Source of the DNA: Acidobacteriota bacterium
Lineage (GTDB): Bacteria; Acidobacteriota; Terriglobia; Terriglobales; SCQP01
DNA: 62,714 nt
Assembly (NCBI GenBank): GCA_021826505.1
Contig: JAKAZV010000004.1
Span: forward strand, 1 to 62,714
Direction: 5' to 3'
Of the stretch, positions 1 to 10,309 are shown in pieces. How positions within the stretch are numbered: the stretch's first letter is position 1; each line of letters opens with the position of its first letter. Under the pieces are notes generated by a model. It worked only from the letters and a program-made list of their open reading frames with translations, was not told the DNA's origin and made no database searches. Made by a program: the position numbers and the translations under genes.

Positions 1-203
1 TCGCTATGCAGCGTTGGAACATACTTTTGACAAAACCTTCGGTTTTGTCAAGGCTCGGCGATCCTCAGGTACATCGGTGTACATTGCGGTCGCCTCGCGG
101 TTTCCGCCTGGCTCTGCTCGCTTCTCTCTGAGCGCTCCGCATCGTTCGTCGGTGGAGGGCCGGGACTTAACAAACAACCCCGGCCTTTCCACTCGATACG
201 GCT
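1..203. repeat. Dispersed intergenic repeat, copy A (long form, left end cut by window)
   Basis: The segment is closely similar to 1790-1982 and 8439-8604. It starts inside the element, so the left terminal CGCTCAGGGA is outside the window. Compared with the short copies it carries an extra hairpin at about 25-51 (TTGACAAAACC, loop TTC, GGTTTTGTCAA). The degenerate right end reads TCTCTGAGCGCTCC where other copies have TCCCTGAGCGCTCA. Small ORFs across it are by-products of the repeat. It lies just past the hldC stop codon. Confidence 0.8.
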
Positions 204-249
204 TTCAATAATCCTGAGTGGTGGACTCGTGCGCCCCCGCTGGTTGAGG

Positions 250-735
250 TCAATGGCCACGGCGGCGGATTTCGGCCAGCAGCTCGCGCGTGGCATGATG
301 CTTGGGATCGCCGGCAATCGCCCCTTGAATGCCGAGCCGTTCGGCGGCGGCGCGCTCGGGAATGGAGTCCCGCGTGTAATCGGTGCCTTTGGCGTGAATG
401 GCGGGCCGCAGGGCTTCGAGCAGCGGGGTCACGGTGGGAGTGGAAAAAATCACGACCGCATCCACGGCGCGCAGGGCGGCGAGCAGGCGGGCCCGCTCGG
501 CGGCGGACAGAATGGGCCGGCCGGGACCTTTCAGGGCGCGCACCGACTCATCATCGTTGACGGCCACGATGAGGCGGCTGCCCAGAGCGCGGGCGGCCTG
601 CAGATAGCGGAGATGGCCGACATGAAGAATGTCAAAACAGCCATTGGCCAGCACGATGGATTCCCCCAAGCCGCGCCATTCGCCGGACAGATCGCGGGCC
701 TCCGCGAGCGAGAGAATTTTATTTTCCGTGTTCAT
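250..735 (-). CDS. hldC: D-glycero-beta-D-manno-heptose 1-phosphate adenylyltransferase
   Basis: This 161-residue cytoplasmic nucleotidyltransferase would convert heptose 1-phosphate and ATP to ADP-heptose for the lipopolysaccharide core. It corresponds to the C-terminal half of the bifunctional E. coli HldE. The family signature GCFDILHVGHLRYL lies near residues 33-46, giving the HxGH nucleotide-binding motif, and KGTDYTRDSI is visible in the second half. The ATG overlaps the TGA of the upstream kinase gene (ATGA), so the two are translationally coupled. Length and motifs fit the stand-alone RfaE2 type, and the kinase next door makes this assignment firm. Confidence 0.93.
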   Translation of the reverse strand: MNTENKILSLAEARDLSGEWRGLGESIVLANGCFDILHVGHLRYLQAARALGSRLIVAVNDDESVRALKGPGRPILSAAERARLLAALRAVDAVVIFSTPTVTPLLEALRPAIHAKGTDYTRDSIPERAAAERLGIQGAIAGDPKHHATRELLAEIRRRGH

Positions 736-1778
736 GCGGACGGGCTCATTCTTTGGGCCGCAGCCAGCAACTCCGGCATTTGAACGACGGCGGTGCCCGG
801 CTTCATGACGACGATGCCGGCGGCGGCGTTGGCGAGACGGGCGGCCAGCTCCATGCCGGCGCCGGAGGCGAGCGCGGCGGTGAAAACGGCGATGACGGTA
901 TCGCCGGCGCCGGTGACATCCACTGCCTGATCGTTGCCGGAAATGGGAATGTGCAGAGTGCGGCGGCGAGGCTGAAACAGCGCCATGCCGTCGCGGCCGC
1001 GGGTGATGAGCAGGCCCGCGGCGCGCAATTGCCGCAACAGCCGGCGGCCGAAATTTTCCAGCCGGCGGCGGTTATCGCCGATGGGAGCGTGAAAGATTTC
1101 TTCCACCTCTTCCTCGTTGGGCGTGGCGGCGGTGAGTCCGCGATAACCGGCCAGAGTGAAGCGGGCGTCCACGGTGAAGGGCGCGCCGGCGGGCAGCCAG
1201 GCGGGCGCGGGCTGAACCGCAGAGGGAGAAACCGAACCATAGCCATAGTCGCAGACGATCAGGCCATCGGCCGCCCGGCAGGCGCGGGCGGCGCGGGCGC
1301 GCAAGCGCCGGACCATGGCTTCGGGCAGGGCGCGGCCCGGTTCGCGGTCGAGGCGGACGATCTGCTGGCGGGTGGTGTGCGAGTGTCCGGCCAGAATGCG
1401 GGTTTTGCTGGGCGTGGGCCAGCCCGGGACGGTGAGCAGACCGCGGAGATCCATGCCGGCCTGGGAAAAAAAGCGGCGCAGGGCGCGGCCGGCCGCGTCG
1501 TCGCCGATGACACCGATCAGTTTGACTTGCACCCCGAGCGCGGCCAGGTTGGCGGCGGTATTGGCTCCGCCGCCGGGCACCAGGGACTGCTCGCGATGGC
1601 GAAGAATCAACACCGGAGCTTCGCGCGATACCCGGGAGATTTCACCGTAGATGAATTCATCGGCGATGAAATCGCCCCAGACGACCAGGCGCAGGCGGCG
1701 GAAGCGGGCCAGCGCGGCGGCGGGCGTTGTGGACGCGGCCGGCGAGGGCAAGTGCGATGATGGAGGCCGGGAGGGCAT
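732..1778 (-). CDS. hldA: D-glycero-beta-D-manno-heptose-7-phosphate kinase (PfkB family)
   Basis: This 348-residue PfkB/ribokinase-fold kinase would phosphorylate heptose 7-phosphate at C1, the step before the adenylyltransferase encoded just downstream. An N-terminal Gly-rich motif VPGGGANTAANLAALG (about 67-82) and the C-terminal DVTGAGDTVIAVF, with the catalytic Asp, are intact. The N-terminal 20 or so residues are Ser/Pro/Ala-rich and low in complexity. No Shine-Dalgarno sequence is visible before the ATG at 1778 and no better internal start was found. Copy B of the dispersed repeat begins 12 bp upstream, so the promoter must lie in or beyond that repeat. With hldC this forms a two-gene operon in which the fused HldE is split. 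Confidence 0.92.
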   Translation of the reverse strand: MPSRPPSSHLPSPAASTTPAAALARFRRLRLVVWGDFIADEFIYGEISRVSREAPVLILRHREQSLVPGGGANTAANLAALGVQVKLIGVIGDDAAGRALRRFFSQAGMDLRGLLTVPGWPTPSKTRILAGHSHTTRQQIVRLDREPGRALPEAMVRRLRARAARACRAADGLIVCDYGYGSVSPSAVQPAPAWLPAGAPFTVDARFTLAGYRGLTAATPNEEEVEEIFHAPIGDNRRRLENFGRRLLRQLRAAGLLITRGRDGMALFQPRRRTLHIPISGNDQAVDVTGAGDTVIAVFTAALASGAGMELAARLANAAAGIVVMKPGTAVVQMPELLAAAQRMSPSA

Positions 1779-1789
1779 GGAGAATGAAC

Positions 1790-1982
1790 ACGCTCAGGGA
1801 TAAGCATCGCATAGCGGCGTTGGAACCCGCTCGGCAATCCTCATGTACATCTATGTACACTGCGGTTGCCTCGCGGCTTCCGCCTGGCTCTGCTCGCTTC
1901 TCCCTGAGCGCTCAGCATCGTTTCAACGGCGGAGGGCCGAGACCTAAACAAGCAACCCTGGCCTTTTCCCCTCGATGCGGCG
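1790..1982. repeat. Dispersed intergenic repeat, copy B (short form, complete)
   Basis: The core runs 1791-1910 (120 bp). It is bounded by perfect 10-bp terminal inverted repeats, CGCTCAGGGA at 1791-1800 and TCCCTGAGCG at 1901-1910. Inside is a near palindrome TGTACAT-CT-ATGTACA. A conserved tail with AGCATCG, CAACGG and CTCGATGCGGC continues to 1982 and matches copy A. No transposase is encoded, so it resembles a MITE or large REP-like element. It sits 12 bp upstream of the hldA start codon. Confidence 0.85.
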
Positions 1983-2086
1983 TTTATTTACTTTTGGCAG
2001 ACTCACAGGCCGCCGCTAAATGAACTATTGTAGAAGAAGTGAAGAAGCAGGGCCGTGAAAACCTTTTCGTGAGCCACACGAAGCAA

Positions 2087-2116
2087 TTGACAAGCGCGGC
2101 GAACTAATTCTACAGT
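2087..2116 (+). promoter_or_regulatory. Candidate sigma-70 promoter for rplM-rpsI
   Basis: A perfect TTGACA at 2087-2092 is followed after 18 bp by TACAGT at 2111-2116. The next gene on this strand is rplM, giving a leader of roughly 240 nt. The -35 is a full consensus match and the -10 is a partial one. Housekeeping ribosomal genes are expected to have such a promoter. Confidence 0.5.
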
Positions 2117-2365
2117 TAATACTTGCCCTGTAGTCTGCCCTTGCAATGGCAAGCCGGAATCCGGGGATATGGACCCGCATAGCGGGAAGCGCTCAGCCCC
2201 CCGGGCGGCTGATCAAATTCGGCAAACGAACCAGGACTGAAACAACACCGTGGCCCGCGGCACGGCGCGAAACGGCGTGCGCGAGCCGCCGGGAGACGCC
2301 GGAAAGCGCGCCCCGGGAGCCGGAGCAGGCGCTCCGGAAAAAATAACCGGACTGAGACAGAGACG

Positions 2366-2812
2366 ATGCGAACCTACATACCCAAAGCCGCCGACCGCGC
2401 CCCGCAGTGGCACCTGGTGGACGCGCGGGATCAAGTGCTGGGACGGCTGGCGAGCCGCGTGGCCCGCATACTGATGGGCAAGGAAAACCCCCGCTATACT
2501 CCCTACCTTTCGACCGGCGAGCACGTCATCATCATCAATGCCGCCAAGCTGAAAATCACGGGACAGAAGGTGGAAGCCAAGCAATATCATCATTTCACCG
2601 GCTACCCCGGCGGATTGAAAACCCGCGCGCTGAAGACGCGGATCCAGGCCAAGCCGGAAGATGTGCTGCGGGACGCGATTCGGGGCATGCTGCCGAAGAG
2701 CCGGCTGGGCAAGGCGCTGGGCAGCAATTTGCGGGTGTATGCCGGCGACAAGCATCCCCATTTTGGGCAGCAGCCGCGGGCACTGAACCCGAACGGCCCG
2801 GGACGGGCGTAA
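2366..2812 (+). CDS. rplM: 50S ribosomal protein L13
   Basis: The 148-residue product matches L13 in length and sequence. It opens with RTYIPKAADRAPQWHLVDA, keeps the HLVDA and LGRLAS motifs, and carries the conserved YHHFTGYPGG and HPHFGQQP segments. L13 is an early-assembling 23S rRNA-binding protein of the large subunit. The gene is followed after 15 bp by rpsI, the usual L13-S9 pair. The start is preceded by a purine-rich GAGACAGAGAC stretch. Nothing in it is unusual. Confidence 0.98.
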   Translation: MRTYIPKAADRAPQWHLVDARDQVLGRLASRVARILMGKENPRYTPYLSTGEHVIIINAAKLKITGQKVEAKQYHHFTGYPGGLKTRALKTRIQAKPEDVLRDAIRGMLPKSRLGKALGSNLRVYAGDKHPHFGQQPRALNPNGPGRA

Positions 2813-2827
2813 GAACGCGAAAAATTT

Positions 2828-3223
2828 ATGGCACAACCGGTTCAATATCTGGGCACAGGCCGCAGGAAAAGTTCGGTGGCGCGGGTGATTCTGCGCCCCG
2901 GCAGCGGAGCTATCCGCGTGAACGGCCGGGATTTTGAGAAATATTTTCCCACCCCCGCGCTGCGGGTGGTGGCGCGCCAGCCGCTGGATACGCTGGAAGC
3001 CGGCACGCAATTTGACGTGCTGGCCAGCGTGCAGGGCGGCGGCATTGCCGGACAGAGCGGCGCGCTGCGCCTGGGCATTGCGCGGGCATTGCTGGGCTAT
3101 AACGCCGAGCTGCGCGCGCGCCTGCGGGCGGCCGGGCTGCTGACCCGCGATGCCCGCGGCAAGGAACGCAAAAAGTACGGACAAAAGGGAGCGCGCAAAC
3201 GCTTCCAGTTCTCCAAACGGTAA
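2828..3223 (+). CDS. rpsI: 30S ribosomal protein S9
   Basis: The 131-residue product has the S9 hallmarks: [14 protein letters not shown] near the N terminus, the [21 protein letters not shown] segment in the middle, and the strongly basic tail ending [11 protein letters not shown] that reaches into the ribosomal P site. It follows rplM in the same operon. No strong Shine-Dalgarno sequence precedes the ATG, so translation may be coupled to rplM. Confidence 0.98.
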   Translation: MAQPVQYLGTGRRKSSVARVILRPGSGAIRVNGRDFEKYFPTPALRVVARQPLDTLEAGTQFDVLASVQGGGIAGQSGALRLGIARALLGYNAELRARLRAAGLLTRDARGKERKKYGQKGARKRFQFSKR

Positions 3224-3382
3224 GGGCGATTTTACGGACGCCGGCGGGACGCGGAGCCCGCTCGCGGACGAGCAGCATGCCGGGTCCGAATTTTTCCGCA
3301 AGGAAAGTAAACCCCGCAAGCCAGGCGGTTCCACGGGAGCCGAGGCCCAAGCGGCGGTTGCCAGCTTTTCGAGGAGGCTTGG

Positions 3383-4309
3383 TTGGCTAGCATTACGATG
3401 AAGGAATTGCTCGAAGCGGGCGTCCACTTCGGGCACCAAACCCGGCGCTGGAACCCGAAGATGAAGCCTTATATCTTCGGCGAGCGCAACGGCATTTACA
3501 TTATTGACCTGCAAAAGACCTTGAAGATGTTCAAGGACGCCGCCAAGTTTGTGCAGGAACAGGCGGCGCAAGGCAAAAGCGTGCTGTTCGTGGGCACCAA
3601 GCGGCAGGCCCAGGAAGCCATCGCCGAGGAAGCCACCCGCTGCCAGATGTATTACATTAATCACCGCTGGCTGGGCGGGCTGCTGACTAACTGGGTGACG
3701 ATTCAGAAGTCCATCAAGCGTTTTGTGGATATCGAGCAGATGTCCACCGACGGGCGCTATGAACTGCTGCCGAAAAAAGAAGTGATCCGGCTGGAGCGCG
3801 AGCGCAAGCATCTGCAGCAGAATCTGGCCGGCATTAAAGAAATGCCGGGATTGCCGGATGTGCTTTTCGTGATTGACTCCAATCACGAGCAGATCGCGGT
3901 GCGGGAAGCCCGCAAGCTGGGCATCCCCGTGGTGGGGGTGGTAGACACCAACTGTGATCCCACCGAAGTGGATTACGTCATTCCCGGCAACGACGACGCG
4001 CTGCGCGCGATCCGGCTGTTCACCACCCGCATCGCCGACGCCTGCCTGGAAGGCAAACAACTGCTGCCGGGCGAAGCCGGCGCGGCCAGCGAAGCCGATG
4101 CGGCGGAAGGCGAGAGCGGGGAGGAAGTGGTGGACCCCGAGTATCTGGCGCGGTACGAAGCTGAACGCCGCTTCGGGGCGCTGACGGAAACGGAAGAGGA
4201 ACCGGGCGCGAGCGAGGAGGCCGAGGTAAAAACGGCCAGCCCCGGCCGCAAAGGACCGGATACCGAGAGTGAAAACCGGGATCGAGCCGATGCCGGCCCG
4301 GCCCTGTAA
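3383..4309 (+). CDS. rpsB: 30S ribosomal protein S2 with long acidic C-terminal extension
   Basis: The 308-residue product starts [20 protein letters not shown] and has [22 protein letters not shown] and the VVDTNCDP segment, all typical of S2. I take the TTG at 3383 as the start because GAGGAGG (3371-3377) precedes it at 5 nt and the peptide then aligns with the family N terminus. The next ATG at 3398 would remove conserved residues. The product is about 60 residues longer than E. coli S2. The extra part, from about residue 235, is Glu/Ala-rich and probably disordered. It heads an rpsB-tsf-pyrH-frr run. Confidence 0.97.
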   Translation: MASITMKELLEAGVHFGHQTRRWNPKMKPYIFGERNGIYIIDLQKTLKMFKDAAKFVQEQAAQGKSVLFVGTKRQAQEAIAEEATRCQMYYINHRWLGGLLTNWVTIQKSIKRFVDIEQMSTDGRYELLPKKEVIRLERERKHLQQNLAGIKEMPGLPDVLFVIDSNHEQIAVREARKLGIPVVGVVDTNCDPTEVDYVIPGNDDALRAIRLFTTRIADACLEGKQLLPGEAGAASEADAAEGESGEEVVDPEYLARYEAERRFGALTETEEEPGASEEAEVKTASPGRKGPDTESENRDRADAGPAL

Positions 4310-4363
4310 CCCTCCAGCATGAATTCTTCGCCCCAGGCAGGCGGCGGAGACAGACCCAAGGCT

Positions 4364-4966
4364 ATGGAAATTACCGCGGCAATGGTGAAGCAACTGCGGG
4401 AGCGCACCGGCGCTCCTATGATGAACTGCAAGGCCGCCCTGACCGAGGCCAAAGGCGATATGGCGGCGGCCGAGGTGCTGTTGCGCAAACAGGGCATGGC
4501 CAGCGCGGCCAAAAAGTCCAGCCGGGCCACCAGCGAAGGCTCGGTGGGCGCCTATATCCATGCCGGCGGCAAGCTGGGCGTGCTGGTGGAAGTGGACTGC
4601 GAAAGCGATTTTGTGGCCCGCACCGATGAGTTTCAGGCCATGCTGCACGATCTGGCCATGCACATCGCGGCCGCCGACCCGCGCTATCTGGACCGCGGGC
4701 TGATTCCGGCCGACGTGCTGGAACGGGAAAAAGACATTTACCGGGCACAACTGCCCGCCAACAAACCGGCGGCGGTGCTGGACAAGATCCTGGAAGGCAA
4801 GCTGGAGAAGTTCTACGAGGAAGCCTGCCTGCTCGACCAGCGCTACGTGAAAGACGATAAAATCACGGTGCGCGAGCTGGTCGCCGAAAAAATCAGCAAG
4901 TTCGGCGAAAATATCGCCATCCGGCGTTTTGTCCGCTTCAAGGTGGGCGATGCGCCGGGCGCCTGA
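4364..4966 (+). CDS. tsf: Elongation factor Ts (short form)
   Basis: EF-Ts exchanges GDP for GTP on EF-Tu. The product has the N-terminal UBA-like segment EITAAMVKQLRERTGAPMMN, the CKAAL motif and the CESDFVART core. At about 200 residues it is the short type with a single core subdomain, unlike the 283-residue E. coli protein. The frame is open upstream to an ATG at 4319, but those 15 residues do not resemble the family. The ATG at 4364 gives the standard N terminus, with GGCGGAGA lying rather far upstream (about 14 nt). It lies between rpsB and pyrH as in many bacteria. Confidence 0.95.
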   Translation: MEITAAMVKQLRERTGAPMMNCKAALTEAKGDMAAAEVLLRKQGMASAAKKSSRATSEGSVGAYIHAGGKLGVLVEVDCESDFVARTDEFQAMLHDLAMHIAAADPRYLDRGLIPADVLEREKDIYRAQLPANKPAAVLDKILEGKLEKFYEEACLLDQRYVKDDKITVRELVAEKISKFGENIAIRRFVRFKVGDAPGA

Positions 4967-4999
4967 TCCCAATTGACTCCGGGCGCCTGAACCGCCCGC

Positions 5000-5770
5000 A
5001 TGGCCATGGCCGAACCTGTATCCGCTTCCGCCCTCCGTCCCCCAGCCACCCCGGCATATCACCGGATTCTTCTGAAATTATCGGGCGAGGCCCTGGCCGG
5101 CGGCCAGAGCCTCGGCATTGATGCCGGCAAGCTGGGCGCCATCGCCGACGAAATTGCCGCCGTACACCAGCTGGGAGTGGAAGTCGCGCTGGTGCTGGGC
5201 GGAGGCAATTTTTTCCGCGGCGTTTCGCAGCAGGCCCGGCACATGGACCGGGTTTCGGCCGATCAGATGGGCATGCTGGCGACGGTGATTAACGGACTGG
5301 CGATGCAGGACGCGCTGGAGACCCGCGGCATTAAAACCCGGGTGATGAGCGCGATCGAGATGCAAAAGGTCTGCGAGCCGTTCATACGCCGCCGGGCCAT
5401 CCGGCATCTGGAAAAAGGCCGGGCGGTGATTTTTGTGGGGGGCACCGGAAACCCGTATTTTTCCACCGACACCGCCGCCGCGCTGCGCGCCATGGAGATC
5501 AAGGCGGATGTGATCCTGAAGGGCACGCAGGTGGATGGCGTCTATGACGCCGACCCGGCCCAGGTCAAAACCGCCAGCCGCTTCGCCCAGCTCGATTATC
5601 AGGAATTTATCAAGCGCAACCTGCGGGTGATGGATATTTCGGCGATCGCGCTCTGCCGCGACAATCAAATGCCGGTGATTGTCTTTAACCTGCATCAGGC
5701 GGGGAATGTGCGCCGGGTGGTGCAGGGCGAGCCGATTGGCTCGCTGATCGGCGCCGTCCCGGAAGCCTGA
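5000..5770 (+). CDS. pyrH: Uridylate kinase (UMP kinase)
   Basis: The 256-residue product belongs to the amino-acid-kinase fold UMP kinases, which make UDP from UMP and ATP. The motifs are [12 protein letters not shown] (about 24-35), [23 protein letters not shown] and the [13 protein letters not shown] loop. The N-terminal 20 residues are Ala/Pro-rich and outside the conserved domain. ATGs at 5000 and 5006 are both possible starts. The gene follows tsf and precedes frr at 21 bp, in the classic rpsB-tsf-pyrH-frr order. Confidence 0.97.
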   Translation: MAMAEPVSASALRPPATPAYHRILLKLSGEALAGGQSLGIDAGKLGAIADEIAAVHQLGVEVALVLGGGNFFRGVSQQARHMDRVSADQMGMLATVINGLAMQDALETRGIKTRVMSAIEMQKVCEPFIRRRAIRHLEKGRAVIFVGGTGNPYFSTDTAAALRAMEIKADVILKGTQVDGVYDADPAQVKTASRFAQLDYQEFIKRNLRVMDISAIALCRDNQMPVIVFNLHQAGNVRRVVQGEPIGSLIGAVPEA

Positions 5771-5791
5771 GGGCGGGGTGGGGAAAAAATC

Positions 5792-6376
5792 ATGAACATA
5801 TCATCTGATGCCGTCGCCGTGCTGCGCGAGCCGCTGCGCCAACTGCGCCAGCGCATGGAAAAAGCCGTGTCCGATTTTCAAACCGCCCTGGCCAGCCTGC
5901 GCACCGGCCGGGCCAGCGTGCATCTGCTGGATGGCGTGCGGGTGGATTACTACGGCACGGAAATGCCGGTGAATCAGGTCGCCACGCTGCACACGCCCGA
6001 TCCACAAATGATCACGGTGCAACCCTACGACGCCTCGCTATTGGGAGCGATCGAGAAGGCCATCCACAGCGCCGATCTGGGATTGAACCCGGCCAGCGAC
6101 GGCAAGCTGCTGCGCATTACCATTCCTCCCCTGACCGAGGAGCGGCGGCGCGATCTGGCCAAGCATATGCATAAAATTCTGGAAGACCACCGCACCGAGC
6201 TGCGCAACATCCGCCGGGACGGCAACGATGCGGCGAAAAAACTGAAAGCCGACAAAAAGCTCAGCGAAGACGAGGAGCGGCGGGCGCACGAAGACATTCA
6301 GAAGCTCACCGACGCGGAAATTAAAAAGCTGGAAGAGCTGGCGGCGGCCAAGGAAAAAGAGCTGATGAAGGTGTAG
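5792..6376 (+). CDS. frr: Ribosome recycling factor
   Basis: The 194-residue product aligns with RRF over its length. It has LRTGRASVHLLDGVRVDYYG, the TPDPQMITVQPYD hinge region and the Lys/Glu-rich C-terminal helix with NIRRDGND. RRF acts with EF-G to split post-termination ribosomes. It is about ten residues longer than the common 185. It is the last gene of the ribosomal operon and converges on ligA with a 23-bp gap. I saw no clear terminator hairpin there. Confidence 0.97.
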   Translation: MNISSDAVAVLREPLRQLRQRMEKAVSDFQTALASLRTGRASVHLLDGVRVDYYGTEMPVNQVATLHTPDPQMITVQPYDASLLGAIEKAIHSADLGLNPASDGKLLRITIPPLTEERRRDLAKHMHKILEDHRTELRNIRRDGNDAAKKLKADKKLSEDEERRAHEDIQKLTDAEIKKLEELAAAKEKELMKV

Positions 6377-6399
6377 GGAACGACACTTTCAATCAAATT

Positions 6400-8438
<2,039 letters not shown>

Positions 8439-8453
<15 letters not shown>

Positions 8454-8604
8454 CATCGCAGAGCGGCGTTGGAAACCGCTCGGCGATCCTCAGGTACATC
8501 TGTGTACATTGCGGTCGCCTCGCGGTTTCCGCCTTGCTCTGCTCGCCTCTCCCTGAGCGCTCAACATTGTTCAATAGCGGTGTACCGGGATCTGGCAGGC
8601 AACC
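8439..8604. repeat. Dispersed intergenic repeat, copy C (short form, complete)
   Basis: The core at 8440-8559 is exactly 120 bp, as in copy B, with CGCTCAGGGA at 8440-8449 and TCCCTGAGCG at 8550-8559. It keeps the TGAGCGCTCA palindrome at the right end and a variant of the central palindrome (GTACATCTGTGTAC). The tail is shorter and more diverged than in copy B. Confidence 0.85.
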
Positions 8605-8612
8605 TAAGGATC

Positions 8613-8705
8613 ATGCTCAGGGATAAGCATTGCATAGAGGCGTTGGAATATGCTTTTGACAAAACCTGCGGCTTTGGCAATGGCTCGGCAATCCTCATGT
8701 ACATT
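8613..8705. repeat. Dispersed intergenic repeat, copy D (long form, right half missing)
   Basis: It begins ATGCTCAGGGATAAGCAT, continues through GCGTTGGAAT and then has the extra imperfect hairpin (TTGACAAAACC and GCTTTGGCAA) seen only in copy A. It stops after ATCCTCATGTACAT. The central palindrome's second arm and the right terminus are absent. It follows copy C directly and ends 25 bp before the next start codon. Confidence 0.75.
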
Positions 8706-8730
8706 CGAGAATTGAAGAAGAGAAACGCGC

Positions 8731-9774
8731 GTGGATAATCTGACACATTCGCTGGTTGGCATCGCGCTCTCGCGGGCCTTTTTCAAGGACAAGGCGCCGC
8801 TGGCGACGACGATGCTTATCGTGGCCGCGAATGCGCCGGATGTGGATGTGTTGTGGTCAATGCGCGGCATTCGCTATATCGAATATCACCGCGGGTTTAC
8901 GCATTCACTGCTGTTTCTGCCGCTGGGCATGCTGCTGATCTCCTGGCTCTGGCGCGGGCTGGCCGGCCGGCTGCAGCGCCGGAAAGGAAGTTGGGACCCG
9001 GCGAAGGGACGCTGGCGCCCGCGGGGAGAAACTGAGGAAGGCCAGAGGAAAAATCCGGTGAGCTGGCGGCTGGGGCTGGCGGCGGGATTGCTGGGCATTG
9101 GCTCGCATCTGCTGATGGATTGGACCAACAGCTACGGCATACGGTTATTGGATCCGCTCAGCCAGCACTGGTTCGCGCTCGACTGGATGCCGATCGTGGA
9201 CCCGTGGCTATGGCTGATTCTGCTGGCATGCCTGACCTTGCCCATGCTGCTGGCCATGGTGCAGCACGAGCAGGGCGGACCGCGCGGCCATTACCGTAAA
9301 AGCGCGGCGGTGGCGCTGCTGGCGATGGGCGCATGGTGGGGCGTGCGGGCCGCGGCGCATCAGCGGGCTCTCGAAAAGCTGCGGCAGGCGCTGGATGAGC
9401 CGGCGGCGAACCGCGCGCTGGCCGCCTACCCAACGTTTACCTCGCCGCTGACCTGGCGGGGAGTGGCGAGCCTGCCGGACCGCTATCAGATCGGAGATAT
9501 CACCGCAGGAAATGGAAAACCGCCGCGGCTGCATGATCTTTATAAACCCGCCGCGACCCCGGCCATTCTGGCGGCGGAGCACACCCGCGCGGCCCGGATT
9601 TTTTTACAATTTGCCCGCGATCCGTGGGTGGAAACGCGGCCCGGCGCGGGAAATACCACGGTGGTGATGATCAGCGATCTACGTTTTGGCACGCCGAAAA
9701 GTTTTCATGGCATGGGCGTGCGAGTGCGCCTGCAGCATGATCTGCGGCCCATGTCAGAACAATTTCGTTTTTAA
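8731..9774 (+). CDS. YdjM-like inner-membrane metal-dependent hydrolase (DUF457)
   Basis: The 347-residue product opens with DNLTHSLVGIALSRAF and contains NAPDVDVLW and the HRGFTHSLLFLPLG motif. These His/Asp residues define the YdjM/DUF457 membrane hydrolase family. Several hydrophobic segments follow (roughly residues 65-82, 112-130, 150-172 and 190-205), then a soluble C-terminal region. The substrate is unknown: a hydrolase role is inferred from the conserved metal-ligand pattern only. The start is GTG, preceded by a purine-rich GAAGAAGAGAAA. It stands alone between ligA and the convergent rpsT. Confidence 0.85.
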   Translation: MDNLTHSLVGIALSRAFFKDKAPLATTMLIVAANAPDVDVLWSMRGIRYIEYHRGFTHSLLFLPLGMLLISWLWRGLAGRLQRRKGSWDPAKGRWRPRGETEEGQRKNPVSWRLGLAAGLLGIGSHLLMDWTNSYGIRLLDPLSQHWFALDWMPIVDPWLWLILLACLTLPMLLAMVQHEQGGPRGHYRKSAAVALLAMGAWWGVRAAAHQRALEKLRQALDEPAANRALAAYPTFTSPLTWRGVASLPDRYQIGDITAGNGKPPRLHDLYKPAATPAILAAEHTRAARIFLQFARDPWVETRPGAGNTTVVMISDLRFGTPKSFHGMGVRVRLQHDLRPMSEQFRF

Positions 9775-9796
9775 GAGGCGCGAAGCGAGGGCAGAA

Positions 9797-10066
9797 TTAT
9801 TTGGCCGCAAGCTGGTTGAACGCCAGCGTCAGGCGGGATTTATGGCGATCGGCGGCGTTATGATGCAATACGCCCTTCTGGATGCCCTTGTCGATGGCGC
9901 TCAGCGTGTCATTGAGCAGGGCGTGCGCGGCGGCCCGGTCGCCGGAGGCGATGGCCTGTTGCAATTTCTTAACCGAGGTGCGCAGGCGGCTGGCATTCGC
10001 GCGGTTGCGCTCGGTGCGGCGTCCGGTCTGGCGGGCGCGTTTTAAAGCGGAGACGTGGTTGGCCAT
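9797..10066 (-). CDS. rpsT: 30S ribosomal protein S20
   Basis: The 89-residue product is basic, helical and of S20 length. It starts ANHVSALKRARQTGRRTERN, has the LNDTLSAIDKGIQKGVLHHN segment near the C terminus, and ends in NQLAAK. S20 binds the 5' domain of 16S rRNA. It is a single-gene unit, convergent with the YdjM-like gene (22-bp gap). Confidence 0.97.
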   Translation of the reverse strand: MANHVSALKRARQTGRRTERNRANASRLRTSVKKLQQAIASGDRAAAHALLNDTLSAIDKGIQKGVLHHNAADRHKSRLTLAFNQLAAK

Positions 10067-10309
10067 AACAAAGAATGAACAGCGCTGAATTGAATTCGCA
10101 AAGGATCACGCCGGCGCGAAAACTCGCAACAGGCGCAAATGCCTATTATAGCGGCAGGCGGCAGAAGCTGTCAAAAGGCGGGCGGGCAGGGAACGCGGTA
10201 TAATTCCGTAGATGATGCCGCCGGTAACGATGCACATCCCCCGCGAGCGGTTTCCGGTTTCAGCCTGCCGCAGGCATTTCCGCCGGATCATGCCCGACGC
10301 CCTTCCGGA

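Larger units (their letters stand above)
1779..2365. other. 587-bp intergenic region between hldA and rplM
   Basis: The region holds copy B of the dispersed repeat (1790-1982), then about 100 bp without an obvious feature, then a candidate promoter (2087-2116) and a GC-rich leader of about 245 nt before rplM. The leader contains several short GC-rich inverted segments (for example around 2195-2215 and 2275-2340). These could fold, but I cannot match them to a named ribosomal-protein leader. No convincing gene is present: the short ORF at 2146-2346 has no recognisable product. Confidence 0.6.

Noticed and set aside
14-211. Short ORFs within repeat copies (also 1727-2023 and 8469-8738) with similar peptides
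   Set aside because: Their similarity comes from the DNA repeat. They start and stop at different points in each copy and have no conserved start or ribosome-binding site.
753-1760. A 335-codon plus-strand frame opposite hldA
   Set aside because: Gly/Ala/Gln-rich low-complexity translation with no motif; hldA on the other strand has complete kinase motifs.
2213-5062. A 949-codon open frame on the minus strand opposite rplM, rpsI, rpsB and tsf
   Set aside because: It is antisense to four certain genes, has no recognisable domain, and such long mirror frames are expected from GC-rich codon bias.
10098-10110. AGGATCACGC near 10104 and 19837, resembling the sequence just before repeat copy C
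   Set aside because: Only ten bases match and no repeat core follows, so chance or a tiny remnant cannot be told apart.
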